A stretch of DNA of 8,135 bases from Flavobacteriales bacterium (GTDB lineage: Bacteria; Bacteroidota; Bacteroidia; Flavobacteriales_D; Sanyastnellaceae). Below the pieces are notes generated by a model. It made no database searches. It was not told where the DNA came from and worked only from the letters and a program-made list of their open reading frames with translations. Numbering within the stretch: the first letter of the stretch is position 1; every line of letters starts with the position of its first letter. A program made the translations under genes and the position numbers. Location of the stretch: NCBI GenBank assembly GCA_947457325.1, contig CANGVU010000038.1, positions 1-8,135 of the forward strand, in the 5' to 3' direction. Of this stretch, positions 1 to 6,225 are shown piece after piece.

Positions 1-2
1 AA

Positions 3-680
3 GGTTTTGAGCATGAAGAAGGTCGTGTTGCCTATGATGTAGCGATACAAGCGGAGACGGGATTCATGAGCATTAACGGTGAAGTAGGTTCAGAACCATT
101 AAAACTTCCGGTAGCCTTTAAGGATGTAATCGCCGCACACCAACTCAAAGAGGGTTTACTCTGCGCTTTGTTAGATAAGACAAAAACGGGAAGAGGAATG
201 TTGGTGGAATGTTCTTTGGAAAGTGCTGGAATCGTGAGCTTAATGAATCAAGGAAGCAATTTTTTGAAAACAGGGCAAGTACCTAAAGCTTCAGGTTCTC
301 TGCATCCCAACATTGCACCTTATGGAGAGCAACTTGTTTTCAAGGACAACACAAGGATTGTATTGGCCATAGGAAGTGACAAACAGTTTACCGCTCTTTG
401 CAGCGTCTTGCAATGCGATGCGATAACCAATGATCAACGATTTCACAACAATATCTCAAGGGTTCAGAACCGAAAAGAATTGCTTCAAAATTTGATAAAA
501 GCGGCCCAGCATATTTCTTTTCAAAACATAAGAGAAACACTCATTTCCCAAAGTATTCCATTTGGTGAAGTGAAAACCATTGATCAGGTAATTGACAGTC
601 CAAGTGCACTTGAGAAAATCACTGTTCATCAAAACGGAGAGCGCAGCATTTCACACATTGGATTTAAAATGATTAAATAA
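3..680 (+). CDS. CaiB/BaiF-type (family III) CoA-transferase, C-terminal part
   Basis: This is the 3' part of a gene cut by the window start. The reading frame is open from base 3, well upstream of the first ATG at 66, and the upstream residues (YDVAIQAETGFMSINGE) match the family, so 66 is not the true start. Family III enzymes move CoA between carboxylic acids in the cytoplasm through an aspartyl-CoA thioester. The likely catalytic Asp is in VAFKDVIAAH (codon 123-125), followed by the typical KTGRG turn (about 181-195) and a PYGEQLVF..IAIGSDKQF-like segment. About 225 residues are visible of a family length near 360-400. The C-terminus stops at GFKMIK, a little earlier than most relatives, which continue with a Pro-rich tail ending near a GEHT-like motif. 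Substrate cannot be told; racemases of the AMACR type belong to the same family. The 3' end overlaps the convergent rfbC by 8 bases. Family assignment is confident. Confidence 0.9.
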   Translation, partial: GFEHEEGRVAYDVAIQAETGFMSINGEVGSEPLKLPVAFKDVIAAHQLKEGLLCALLDKTKTGRGMLVECSLESAGIVSLMNQGSNFLKTGQVPKASGSLHPNIAPYGEQLVFKDNTRIVLAIGSDKQFTALCSVLQCDAITNDQRFHNNISRVQNRKELLQNLIKAAQHISFQNIRETLISQSIPFGEVKTIDQVIDSPSALEKITVHQNGERSISHIGFKMIK

Positions 681-1227
681 AGAAATCACTGCAATCTTTC
701 AGACTCAGTCCAATGGTATCCTTTGGAGACATGAACGCACTTTTCCAATCAATAGGCCATTGGATTTTCAATGACTCATCTGCCACGTGCAAGCATCGTT
801 CTGCATCTGGTGAATAGTATTGCGAGCATTTGTACTTCACCAATGTATTGTCTTCCAAACTTAGAAAGCCATGTGCAAAACCTTCTGGAACAAAAAGGAA
901 TTTAAAATCTGAAGCCTTAAGCTCAATCATCAAATGTTCACCAAAAGTTGGACTAGATTGGCGCAAATCAACCACAACATCCAAAATGCTGCCGGTAACA
1001 ACTTGAATCAATTTGGCCTGTGATTTTGGGGGGATTTGAAAATGCAATCCCCTCATTGCATTCTTACAAGAGTAGCTTTGATTATCCTGAACAAAAGTTA
1101 AGTTAAGGCCCGTATTTAATCGAAAAGACGCCTCATTGAAGCTCTCGAAGAAATAACCACGGTCATCATGAAATAGTCGAGGCTCAATCATTAGAAGCCC
1201 GTTAAGCGGCAATGGAGAAATCTTCAT
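673..1227 (-). CDS. rfbC: dTDP-4-dehydrorhamnose 3,5-epimerase
   Basis: RfbC (RmlC) epimerises C3 and C5 of dTDP-4-keto-6-deoxyglucose, the third step of dTDP-L-rhamnose synthesis, in the cytoplasm. The 184-residue protein has the usual length for this cupin-fold family. Visible signatures are DDRGYFFESF (21-30), FVQDNQS (45-51), the MRGLHFQ motif with catalytic His62, Lys72, VPEGFAHGFL (113-122) and the catalytic Tyr near 132. The end, GLSLKD, matches the usual LSxKD region. The start codon directly abuts the TAA of the upstream export lipoprotein gene (TAAATG), so the two are probably co-transcribed and translationally coupled. The usual partners rfbA, rfbB and rfbD are not in the window, and the unit ends here against a convergent gene. 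The pairing with a polysaccharide export protein suggests rhamnose or a related deoxysugar for surface polysaccharide. Assignment is highly confident. Confidence 0.97.
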   Translation of the reverse strand: MKISPLPLNGLLMIEPRLFHDDRGYFFESFNEASFRLNTGLNLTFVQDNQSYSCKNAMRGLHFQIPPKSQAKLIQVVTGSILDVVVDLRQSSPTFGEHLMIELKASDFKFLFVPEGFAHGFLSLEDNTLVKYKCSQYYSPDAERCLHVADESLKIQWPIDWKSAFMSPKDTIGLSLKDCSDFFI

Positions 1228-2004
1228 TTATTTGGCAAGTATGGATAAGTACAGCACTATTGTGGTTGCTAGCGTTACAATGGGCGAAATCACGCCAAGA
1301 AATCCAGATGCATACAAAGGTCTTGGTTCAATATAAACAATATCACCATTTTGAATATAAAATTCATTATAAGCCAAAGCATCTATTTTCGATAAATCAA
1401 ACAAGTAAATCTCATCGTTACCATTGATTTTCCTAATGACTTTAACTCTTGAACTGATACCTCTTTGGTTTATACCACCACCAATAGTGATAGCCTCCAA
1501 GAGTGAACATCTATGTTTCGGAAGGGGAACAACAGAGCTAGCGGACCCAGCACCATTAAAAAAAATAAACCTGTTGTTCACAATGTCAATCATACAATAT
1601 GGATCAACAAAATACTCCGAAAATCTCTTTTCCAAACTATCCTGGGCCTCAAACAAAGTCATTCCATTGAGATTAACTTTACCTAACAGAGGTAAATTGT
1701 AGTTACCGTAAATATCTTGGATGTATTCATACTGACTCGTAGCACGTTGGTTTCTGACCATTTGATTTGAACCTTCAACATTCACTATCGATTCAAAAAT
1801 CAAATCACCGTTTCTTGACATCAGCAAAAATTGAATAGTAGATGAGGTGTTTATTCTTTGCTCCCTGCTCGCGGAATCAATCTGAGGAACCTTAAAGGGA
1901 AAATCTTCATCTGTCTGAAGCATAAAATCTCTGTTCACAATACATGAACTGAAAAACAGCATGAGTATAGCAATGAATATGCTTAATTTTGTTATTGATG
2001 ACAT
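1228..2004 (-). CDS. Wza-like polysaccharide export lipoprotein
   Basis: This is a member of the polysaccharide biosynthesis/export family (Wza/GumB type), which forms the outer-membrane channel for capsule or exopolysaccharide. From the ATG at 2004 it has 258 residues. Residues 4-21 form a hydrophobic signal ending in FFSSC, a lipobox-like sequence with Cys21. A Poly_export-type domain follows (about 80-140, including NLPLLGKVNLNGMTLFEAQDSL), then a SLBB-like domain (about 145-220, with SLLEAITIGGGI and the IQNGDIVYIEP ending). The last 25 residues are hydrophobic (GFLGVISPIVTLATTIVLYL), like the C-terminal membrane helix of Wza. An in-frame ATG at 2028 would add eight residues (MVLCYFCS), but a TATTTTTG promoter-like element lies inside that extension, so I prefer 2004. 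No Wzc-type kinase or polymerase is in the window. The gene heads the unit with rfbC. The family is confident and the start is less certain. Confidence 0.9.
   Translation of the reverse strand: MSSITKLSIFIAILMLFFSSCIVNRDFMLQTDEDFPFKVPQIDSASREQRINTSSTIQFLLMSRNGDLIFESIVNVEGSNQMVRNQRATSQYEYIQDIYGNYNLPLLGKVNLNGMTLFEAQDSLEKRFSEYFVDPYCMIDIVNNRFIFFNGAGSASSVVPLPKHRCSLLEAITIGGGINQRGISSRVKVIRKINGNDEIYLFDLSKIDALAYNEFYIQNGDIVYIEPRPLYASGFLGVISPIVTLATTIVLYLSILAK
1984..1991 (+). promoter_or_regulatory. Candidate -7 element for the CoA-binding/mltG operon
   Basis: TAATTTTG matches TAnnTTTG on the plus strand, 43 bases before the GTG start of the CoA-binding gene and inside the 5' end of the divergent export gene. 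No good -33 TTG is seen. The motif is common in AT-rich DNA, so this is a weak candidate. Confidence 0.3.
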
Positions 2005-2008
2005 GGAA

Positions 2009-2016
2009 CAAAAATA
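2009..2016 (-). promoter_or_regulatory. Candidate -7 element for the export lipoprotein gene
   Basis: On the minus strand TATTTTTG matches the Bacteroidota -7 consensus TAnnTTTG. It sits exactly four bases before the ATG at 2004, so transcription would start at or next to the start codon, giving a leaderless or nearly leaderless mRNA. I see no convincing -33 TTG at the expected distance, so the call rests on the -7 match and its position. Confidence 0.45.
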
Positions 2017-2034
2017 ACACAAAACCATAAACTT

Positions 2035-2394
2035 GTGCAGGTTGTAATTATTGGAGCTTCGGACAATCCTGAGCGATACAGTTATCGGGCCACTGAGGCA
2101 CTTTTAAAGAAAAGGTTTAACGTGGTACTGGTGGGATTAAAAAATAAAACAGTATTAGACCATGCTATACAACCTGCGATACCTGCTATCAATGATGATG
2201 TTGTTGTAACACTTTATTTAGGGCCAAAAAATCAAGATGCTTTTATTCAAGACATCATTCTTTTGCATCCATTAAAAGTCATCTTTAATCCAGGAACGGA
2301 AAACCCTGTTTTTCAGCAAGTATTGAATGATAATAATATTGCATGGGAAGAGGCTTGCACTTTGGTCAAACTGAGCTTGAATCAATTTCCATGA
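2035..2394 (+). CDS. CoA-binding domain protein (YccU-like)
   Basis: A 119-residue single-domain protein of the small CoA-binding family (a Rossmann fold like that of succinyl-CoA synthetase alpha). The N-terminus VVIIGASDNPERYSYRA is the nucleotide-binding strand-loop-helix, and NPGTENP (near 86-92) with EEACTLV (near 107-113) is the family's conserved C-terminal part. Its length is typical. The physiological role of the family is not established. The start is taken as GTG at 2035, because no in-frame ATG precedes the conserved first strand and this start leaves just MQ before it. There is no Shine-Dalgarno sequence, as usual in this phylum. It heads a rightward four-gene unit, lies 30 bases from the divergent export gene (ATG at 2004), and its TGA overlaps the next ATG as ATGA. 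Confidence 0.88.
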   Translation: MQVVIIGASDNPERYSYRATEALLKKRFNVVLVGLKNKTVLDHAIQPAIPAINDDVVVTLYLGPKNQDAFIQDIILLHPLKVIFNPGTENPVFQQVLNDNNIAWEEACTLVKLSLNQFP

Positions 2395-2873
2395 TTACCA
2401 TTCGCAAGGCTACAACCGGAGACTGCGATGTTATTCTACAATGGGAAAACAATCCATTGCTATGGGAGGTAACAGATGAGCCCGGACCATTTACGAAAGA
2501 AGATATTTCTACATTTCTTTTGGAACAAAACTCCATGAAAACTGCAAATCAAGAACGCTGGATCATTGAAAATTGTTTAGAGCCCATTGGAATGGTTGAT
2601 TTGTTTCAATGGGATCCTGATCAACGGTCTGTTGGGATTGGCATAGCATTGCCCAATATTGAATCAAGAAAAAAAGGATTTGCAACAGAGGCATTAAAAA
2701 TTGTTCACTCCACAATGAAAATGAAATATGGCGTTCAACATTTTCATTGTATCATCCATAACAACAATCCTGCTTCTCAAAAGTTATTTGAGAAATTGGG
2801 TTATCAAAAAATGCAATCAGAAAATCATCGAGATCAAAAAGTTTACCGCTACAGAAAGAGCTTGGAGCTATGA
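2391..2873 (+). CDS. GNAT-family N-acetyltransferase (RimJ/RimL-like)
   Basis: A 160-residue GNAT protein that would transfer acetyl from acetyl-CoA to an amino group. The N-terminus (ITIRKATTGDCDVILQWENN) is the usual first strand and helix. RKKGFA at 93-98 fits the Q/RxxGxG/A pyrophosphate-binding loop of acetyl-CoA, followed by the helix TEALKIVHS. HCIIHNNNPASQKLFEKLGY is the conserved late motif, with the Asn and C-terminal Tyr typical of the fold. The start at 2391 gives an ATGA overlap with the preceding gene. A longer in-frame start at 2343 would run 16 codons into that gene with residues unlike the family, so I reject it. The substrate cannot be read from the sequence; protein N-termini, amino acids and small amines are all acetylated in this group. 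Its stop overlaps mltG as ATGA. Confidence 0.92.
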   Translation: MITIRKATTGDCDVILQWENNPLLWEVTDEPGPFTKEDISTFLLEQNSMKTANQERWIIENCLEPIGMVDLFQWDPDQRSVGIGIALPNIESRKKGFATEALKIVHSTMKMKYGVQHFHCIIHNNNPASQKLFEKLGYQKMQSENHRDQKVYRYRKSLEL

Positions 2874-3868
2874 AAAAAATCGTCATTTTCACAATCATAA
2901 TTACCCTAGGAGTGTCTGCTGCCCTTGCATATGGATTGTGGTATAAACAATCCGAAACAGAAATAATATTTTCCATTTCGGAAGAATCAAAACCCTCTGA
3001 AATTGCAGACCAATGGCCCTTTGACTCATTTTGGAAACAGTCATTCCTAGCAGGATGTGCGCTCAAAAGATTGCACCATGTACCAGCAGGCAAGTATAAA
3101 ATCAATTCTGATATGTCTCCCATTGATGTGATTCATATGTTGAGAAGAAAGGAGCAACTCGATATTCTGATTAGAATAGATAATGCCAATCAATCAGACT
3201 CGTTGTTTCAAATCTTAAGTCAAGAATTGGGTAAAGACGTCTCCAAATATCCAGAGGCATTCGATAGCGTTTTTTATTCTGAATATCCTGAGCCAAATGC
3301 CAACATCCGCACTACCTATTTTTTTGCAGACACATATGCCTTTACCTATGGGGAGCAGCCAGAGAAGACTGCTGGCAGATTCCATCAGTTTTACATTGAT
3401 TTCTGGACACCAGAAAGACTGAATAAGTTAAAGGAAGTGGGACTGAATAAAGAGCAAGCGTATATTTTGGCATCAATGGTTAAGGGTGAAACCAAAGTTT
3501 TTTCAGAAGCAAGCACTATTGCAGGGCTTTATATTAACCGATTAAGAAAACCAATGAAGCTTCAATGTGATGCAACTGTAAAGTACGCATTAGAACTAAA
3601 AAATGCTCAACGGATTTTAAAGCAAGATCTAAATCTTGATTCACCATACAACACCTACATCATTGATGGACTTCCACCAGGTCCAATATTCATCACAGAA
3701 AAAAAATACATAGACGCCGTTCTGCAATTTGAAAAGCACAACTTCATTTATATGTGCGCAGAAGATGATGGGAGTGGCAAACATTTGTTCACTTCATCAT
3801 TTGATGAGCATCAAAAAAATGCAAAAAAATACCAGAAGTACTTGAATGGATTGAACATCAGGCGATGA
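2870..3868 (+). CDS. mltG: Endolytic peptidoglycan transglycosylase MltG (YceG-like)
   Basis: MltG cleaves nascent glycan strands within the chain at the outer face of the inner membrane and is thought to set glycan length. The 332-residue protein begins with a single membrane anchor (about 4-23) after MKK and has a LysM-like region before the catalytic domain. The catalytic part shows YILASMVKGET with the conserved Glu207, then AGLYINRL, MKLQCDATVKYAL, SPYNTYIIDGLPPGPI and a C-terminal YMCAEDDGSGKHLFTSSFDEH, all in family order. The normally seen LQxDPTV is LQCDATV here. The start is fixed by the ATGA overlap with the acetyltransferase gene, and the stop overlaps the DUF2279 gene in the same way. 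All the motifs I recognise for activity are present. Identity is confident. Confidence 0.96.
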   Translation: MKKIVIFTIIITLGVSAALAYGLWYKQSETEIIFSISEESKPSEIADQWPFDSFWKQSFLAGCALKRLHHVPAGKYKINSDMSPIDVIHMLRRKEQLDILIRIDNANQSDSLFQILSQELGKDVSKYPEAFDSVFYSEYPEPNANIRTTYFFADTYAFTYGEQPEKTAGRFHQFYIDFWTPERLNKLKEVGLNKEQAYILASMVKGETKVFSEASTIAGLYINRLRKPMKLQCDATVKYALELKNAQRILKQDLNLDSPYNTYIIDGLPPGPIFITEKKYIDAVLQFEKHNFIYMCAEDDGSGKHLFTSSFDEHQKNAKKYQKYLNGLNIRR

Positions 3869-4746
3869 TGAAAACAACGCTCTTCTGTATCCTTATTTTT
3901 CTCTTTGGCTATCAATGCCAAAGTCAAAAAAATGATAGCCTTTGCAATTGTCAAAAGACAGTACCAATCGGAACTGTCGCTTTTGGATCTATGAGCTTCC
4001 TTGCTCTTAATGAGATGTGGTACAAAGACTACCCGCGATCTTCATTTCATTTATTCAATGACGGAAATGAATGGTTACAAATGGATAAAGTGGGACATGC
4101 ATTCAGCGCATACCAATTGAATCAGTTTTTCTTCAATCAATACCAGCGAACCGGATATGACGCCAAAAGAAGTATAAGAAATGCAACAATCTCTTCATTG
4201 AGTTATATGACAACCATAGAAATACTGGATGGTTTTTCAAAACATTGGGGATTCTCGCCTATTGACTTTTGTGCCAACTTATCTGGCAGTCTTTTACATT
4301 TAATACAACAACAAAAATGGAGCGAACAAAAAATTCAAATGAAATTTTCTTATCACGAAACTCCATTTGCAAAATACAACCCTTCACAATTAGGTGATAA
4401 TTTTCAACAACGTGTTTTCAAGGACTACAACGGGCAAACATACTGGTTGTCTTTTAATTCAACACTATTTCTCAATAAAAACAACACTTTCAGAGATATC
4501 ATATCGTTATCGATTGGATATAGCACCGCGGAAATGACGCATGCAAAAACCAACAATTTTATTGTTAATAATTTTCAACGACATCGTGAATTTCTTTTTT
4601 CTTTTGATGCAGATTTGAATCGTGTGAAATGGAAGCGAAAGGGTTTGAAAAAAGTGATGAAGATTTTCAACGTAATCAAAGTTCCTTTGCCTACGATGAA
4701 GATACGCGAGAACGGAAAAATTAGTTTTCACCTCTTCTACTTCTAA
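3865..4746 (+). CDS. DUF2279 family exported protein
   Basis: A 293-residue protein whose molecular function is unknown. The N-terminus MMKTTLFCILIFLFGYQCQSQ looks like a signal peptide; GYQC is a poor lipobox, so ordinary signal peptidase I cleavage is more likely. The conserved block matches what I know of DUF2279 (YfiM-like): DKVGHAFSAY at 74-83, IEILDGFS with Glu119 and Asp122, and HWGFSPIDFCANLSG with Asp134 and Asn138. These acidic, His and Asn residues could form a buried polar or metal site, which is inference. The C-terminal half (about 170-293) is richer in aromatic residues, with alternating patterns suggestive of beta structure. ATG at 3865 and 3868 are both usable; 3865 gives an ATGA overlap with mltG. 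The coupling suggests an envelope role. No terminator is seen before the next gene 54 bases on. Confidence 0.85.
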   Translation: MMKTTLFCILIFLFGYQCQSQKNDSLCNCQKTVPIGTVAFGSMSFLALNEMWYKDYPRSSFHLFNDGNEWLQMDKVGHAFSAYQLNQFFFNQYQRTGYDAKRSIRNATISSLSYMTTIEILDGFSKHWGFSPIDFCANLSGSLLHLIQQQKWSEQKIQMKFSYHETPFAKYNPSQLGDNFQQRVFKDYNGQTYWLSFNSTLFLNKNNTFRDIISLSIGYSTAEMTHAKTNNFIVNNFQRHREFLFSFDADLNRVKWKRKGLKKVMKIFNVIKVPLPTMKIRENGKISFHLFYF

Positions 4747-4748
4747 AA

Positions 4749-4777
4749 TTGAACGCAATGCTCACACTTACATTTTG
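4749..4777 (+). promoter_or_regulatory. Weak candidate promoter for the histone-like gene
   Basis: The 54-base gap before the Lys/Ala protein contains TTG at 4749-4751 and TTTG at 4774-4777 within TTACATTTTGG. Spacing resembles the Bacteroidota -33/-7 promoter, but the TA of the -7 box is one base out of register, so the match is imperfect. No Shine-Dalgarno sequence precedes the ATG at 4801. Confidence 0.3.
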
Positions 4778-4800
4778 GCAACAATCAACCGTTTAATACT

Positions 4801-5082
4801 ATGAGTAAAACAAAAAAGGCTGCAGCACCTAAAAAAGCTGCAAAGAAGGCCGCTCCAGCTAAGAAAGCTGCTGCTCCTGCAAAGAAAGCTGCTCCAGCTA
4901 AGAAAGCCGCTCCTGCAAAGAAGGCTGCTGCTCCTAAAAAAGCTGCTGCTAAGAAAGCTGCTCCAGCGAAAAAAGCTGCTGCTCCTAAGAAGGCTGCTGC
5001 TAAGAACGCTGCTCCAGCGAAAAAAGCTGCTCCAGCCAAGAAAGCTGCTCCAGCGAAAAAAGCTGCTGCTAAGAAGAAGTAA
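4801..5082 (+). CDS. Histone H1-like Lys/Ala/Pro-rich repeat protein
   Basis: A 93-residue protein made of about 45 Ala, 33 Lys and 11 Pro, with no acidic or aromatic residue. It resembles the tails of eukaryotic histone H1 and bacterial H1-like proteins such as AlgP, which bind DNA without sequence specificity. After MSKTKK, Lys pairs recur about every six residues in units such as AAPAKK and AAAPKK, up to KKK at the end. The single break is Asn69 (AAC) where the pattern predicts Lys. No folded domain is present, so it is probably disordered and charge-neutralising in the nucleoid; that role is inferred from composition. The plus-strand frame is preferred because MSKTKK is a sensible N-terminus and a strong terminator follows; the opposite-strand Ala/Phe reading is an artefact of the repeats. 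It is probably transcribed on its own or by read-through from the DUF2279 gene. Confidence 0.8.
   Translation: MSKTKKAAAPKKAAKKAAPAKKAAAPAKKAAPAKKAAPAKKAAAPKKAAAKKAAPAKKAAAPKKAAAKNAAPAKKAAPAKKAAPAKKAAAKKK
4816..5079 (+). repeat. Imperfect 15-21 base tandem repeats within the histone-like gene
   Basis: The coding sequence is built from near-identical units of Ala and Lys codons (mostly GCT, AAG or AAA, with CCA or CCT for Pro), most of them 18 bases long. The near identity of distant units at the DNA level, for example GCTCCAGCGAAAAAAGCTGC appearing more than once, makes copy-number change by slippage or recombination likely. Confidence 0.8.
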
Positions 5083-5100
5083 TTTTTTCTTACCGAAATT

Positions 5101-5129
5101 AAAAGCCCCGATTACTCGGGGCTTTTTTT
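5101..5129. terminator. Intrinsic terminator between convergent genes
   Basis: AGCCCCGA, loop TTAC, TCGGGGCT forms a perfect 8-bp GC-rich stem (5104-5111 with 5116-5123), extended to 11 bp by flanking A/T pairs. On the plus strand it is followed by a run of T to 5129, ending the histone-like transcript 18 bases after its stop. On the minus strand TTTT and then AATTT follow the stem, so it can probably also stop the leftward endonuclease-type gene, whose stop codon is at 5128-5130. Confidence 0.9.
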
Positions 5130-6174
5130 ATTTCTGATAACTCAGTTCTAGAAGTATTGGTAGGTGATCACTGTATCCACCTTTGTAACTATCACCGACA
5201 TAAGTGCGAGCAGGTGACATCTCCCCCTTGTTATTGGTGTACATCATGAAATCAAACCCGACAGCTTCCGATCGTTTAAATAACCAACCTTTACCATCTT
5301 GATTCAACATTTCGCTATTTACAATAAACTGATCTAGGAAACCCCACTCTCCTTTGTAGAAGTGGCTTCCCTTATTTGTAACATCCGTTTTTTTCATGAG
5401 ATTGGCAAATTGTTTTCCATTCACCCACTCCAACCTTGCCACACTTTGATTGTCAGGATAATCATTAAAATCACCCATCAATATCATATTGCAATCAGGA
5501 TTCTGTTTCATCCGATTCGTCATCACTATGGATAACTGTTCAGAAGCCAGCTGTCTGGATGGCGCAGATTTTTCCGTTCCTCCACTTCTACTCGGCCAAT
5601 GATTGACATAAAAAACAATTAACTCATTGTTCACTTTTCCCACTACTTCTAGTATATGCCTGGTCTTGTCATTCTCTGGCAGAACAATATTGTGTTTATT
5701 CACACTCACCAAATCCATCAAATCAGAACGATACAAAAGTCCAACATCAATACCACGTTCGTCTTCTCCCTCCAAAAAGGCCACTCGGTAATGACCTTCA
5801 TTTAGAAGCGTATTGGATACCAGATCATTCAAACAGGATGCATGCTCCACCTCAATGAGGCCAATTACCATGGGCCAATGGTTTCCGTTCTCTATTTTGA
5901 CTCCTTCTACTACTTGAGCGATGTGCTTCAATTTCTCTTGATATCGTTTTCCATTCCAATTTAATTTTCCATTTGGCGTAAAATCATCATCATTCTCTGG
6001 ATCATTAATGGTATCGAAAAGATTCTCTACGTTATAGGACATGACATAGGCTTCAGAAACTTCACGACTGCTTGGCATACCCACCTTGATTCGCATGGAG
6101 CGAGGAACAAAACAACCTGTGGCAAAAATCACCATCAAGATTAGCCCATAAAAAACCTTCAATTTCATGTTCAT
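5128..6174 (-). CDS. Endonuclease/exonuclease/phosphatase-fold lipoprotein
   Basis: A 348-residue protein of the metal-dependent EEP superfamily, which cleaves phosphodiester or phosphomonoester bonds in nucleic acids, lipids or small molecules. Residues 4-20 form a signal ending in ATGC, a lipobox with Cys21, so the protein should be membrane-anchored outside the cytoplasm. Active-site motifs appear in order: SYNVENLFD with Asn48, GLIEVEH with metal-binding Glu108, VNHWPSR with His192, MGDFNDYPD with Asp235 and Asn237, and YSDHLP with Asp336 and His337. All key residues are intact. DENDDDF- and GGTEKS-like inserts resemble a branch common in Bacteroidota. The substrate cannot be told; extracellular DNA or phosphate scavenging is possible. 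ATG at 6174 is taken as the start, and a second ATG at 6168 would also keep the signal. It is divergent from the solute-binding protein and convergent with the histone-like gene. Confidence 0.92.
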   Translation of the reverse strand: MNMKLKVFYGLILMVIFATGCFVPRSMRIKVGMPSSREVSEAYVMSYNVENLFDTINDPENDDDFTPNGKLNWNGKRYQEKLKHIAQVVEGVKIENGNHWPMVIGLIEVEHASCLNDLVSNTLLNEGHYRVAFLEGEDERGIDVGLLYRSDLMDLVSVNKHNIVLPENDKTRHILEVVGKVNNELIVFYVNHWPSRSGGTEKSAPSRQLASEQLSIVMTNRMKQNPDCNMILMGDFNDYPDNQSVARLEWVNGKQFANLMKKTDVTNKGSHFYKGEWGFLDQFIVNSEMLNQDGKGWLFKRSEAVGFDFMMYTNNKGEMSPARTYVGDSYKGGYSDHLPILLELSYQK

Positions 6175-6184
6175 TAATTTCCGA

Positions 6185-6192
6185 CAAATCTA
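6185..6192 (-). promoter_or_regulatory. Candidate -7 element for the EEP lipoprotein gene
   Basis: On the minus strand TAGATTTG fits TAnnTTTG, ten bases before the ATG at 6174, implying a 5' leader of only a few bases. No -33 TTG is seen at the usual spacing. Confidence 0.4.
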
Positions 6193-6213
6193 ATCCGATT
6201 GTTGGTGGTTGGC

Positions 6214-6221
6214 TATTTTTA
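6214..6221 (+). promoter_or_regulatory. Candidate -7 element for the solute-binding protein gene
   Basis: TATTTTTA differs from TAnnTTTG only in the last base and sits exactly four bases before the ATG at 6226, the same geometry as the element before the export lipoprotein. It would give a leaderless mRNA. There is no clear -33 TTG at the usual distance. Confidence 0.35.
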
Positions 6222-6225
6222 CAAT

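Noticed and set aside
1212..1702. Plus-strand open frames opposite the rfbC start and the export lipoprotein gene
   Set aside because: They have no recognisable motifs and are shadows of the minus-strand genes with intact family signatures.
2343..2390. Longer start for the acetyltransferase
   Set aside because: It would overlap the CoA-binding gene by about 50 bases and add residues unlike the GNAT N-terminus, while ATG at 2391 gives the ATGA overlap used by the rest of the unit.
2752..3123. Minus-strand open frame across the acetyltransferase and mltG start
   Set aside because: It lies opposite two well-supported genes and shows no recognisable domain.
4785..5039. Minus-strand Ala/Phe-rich open frame opposite the histone-like gene
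   Set aside because: It is the reverse reading of Lys/Ala codon repeats. The plus frame has a sensible start and is followed by a terminator with a T-run in the right direction.
4816..5079. CRISPR-like array suggested by short regular repeats
   Set aside because: The repeats are contiguous codon units in an open frame, without unique spacers or palindromic repeats.
6199..6225. TTG start nine codons upstream for the solute-binding protein
   Set aside because: The signal peptide begins naturally at ATG 6226, and the upstream stretch contains the -7-like element.
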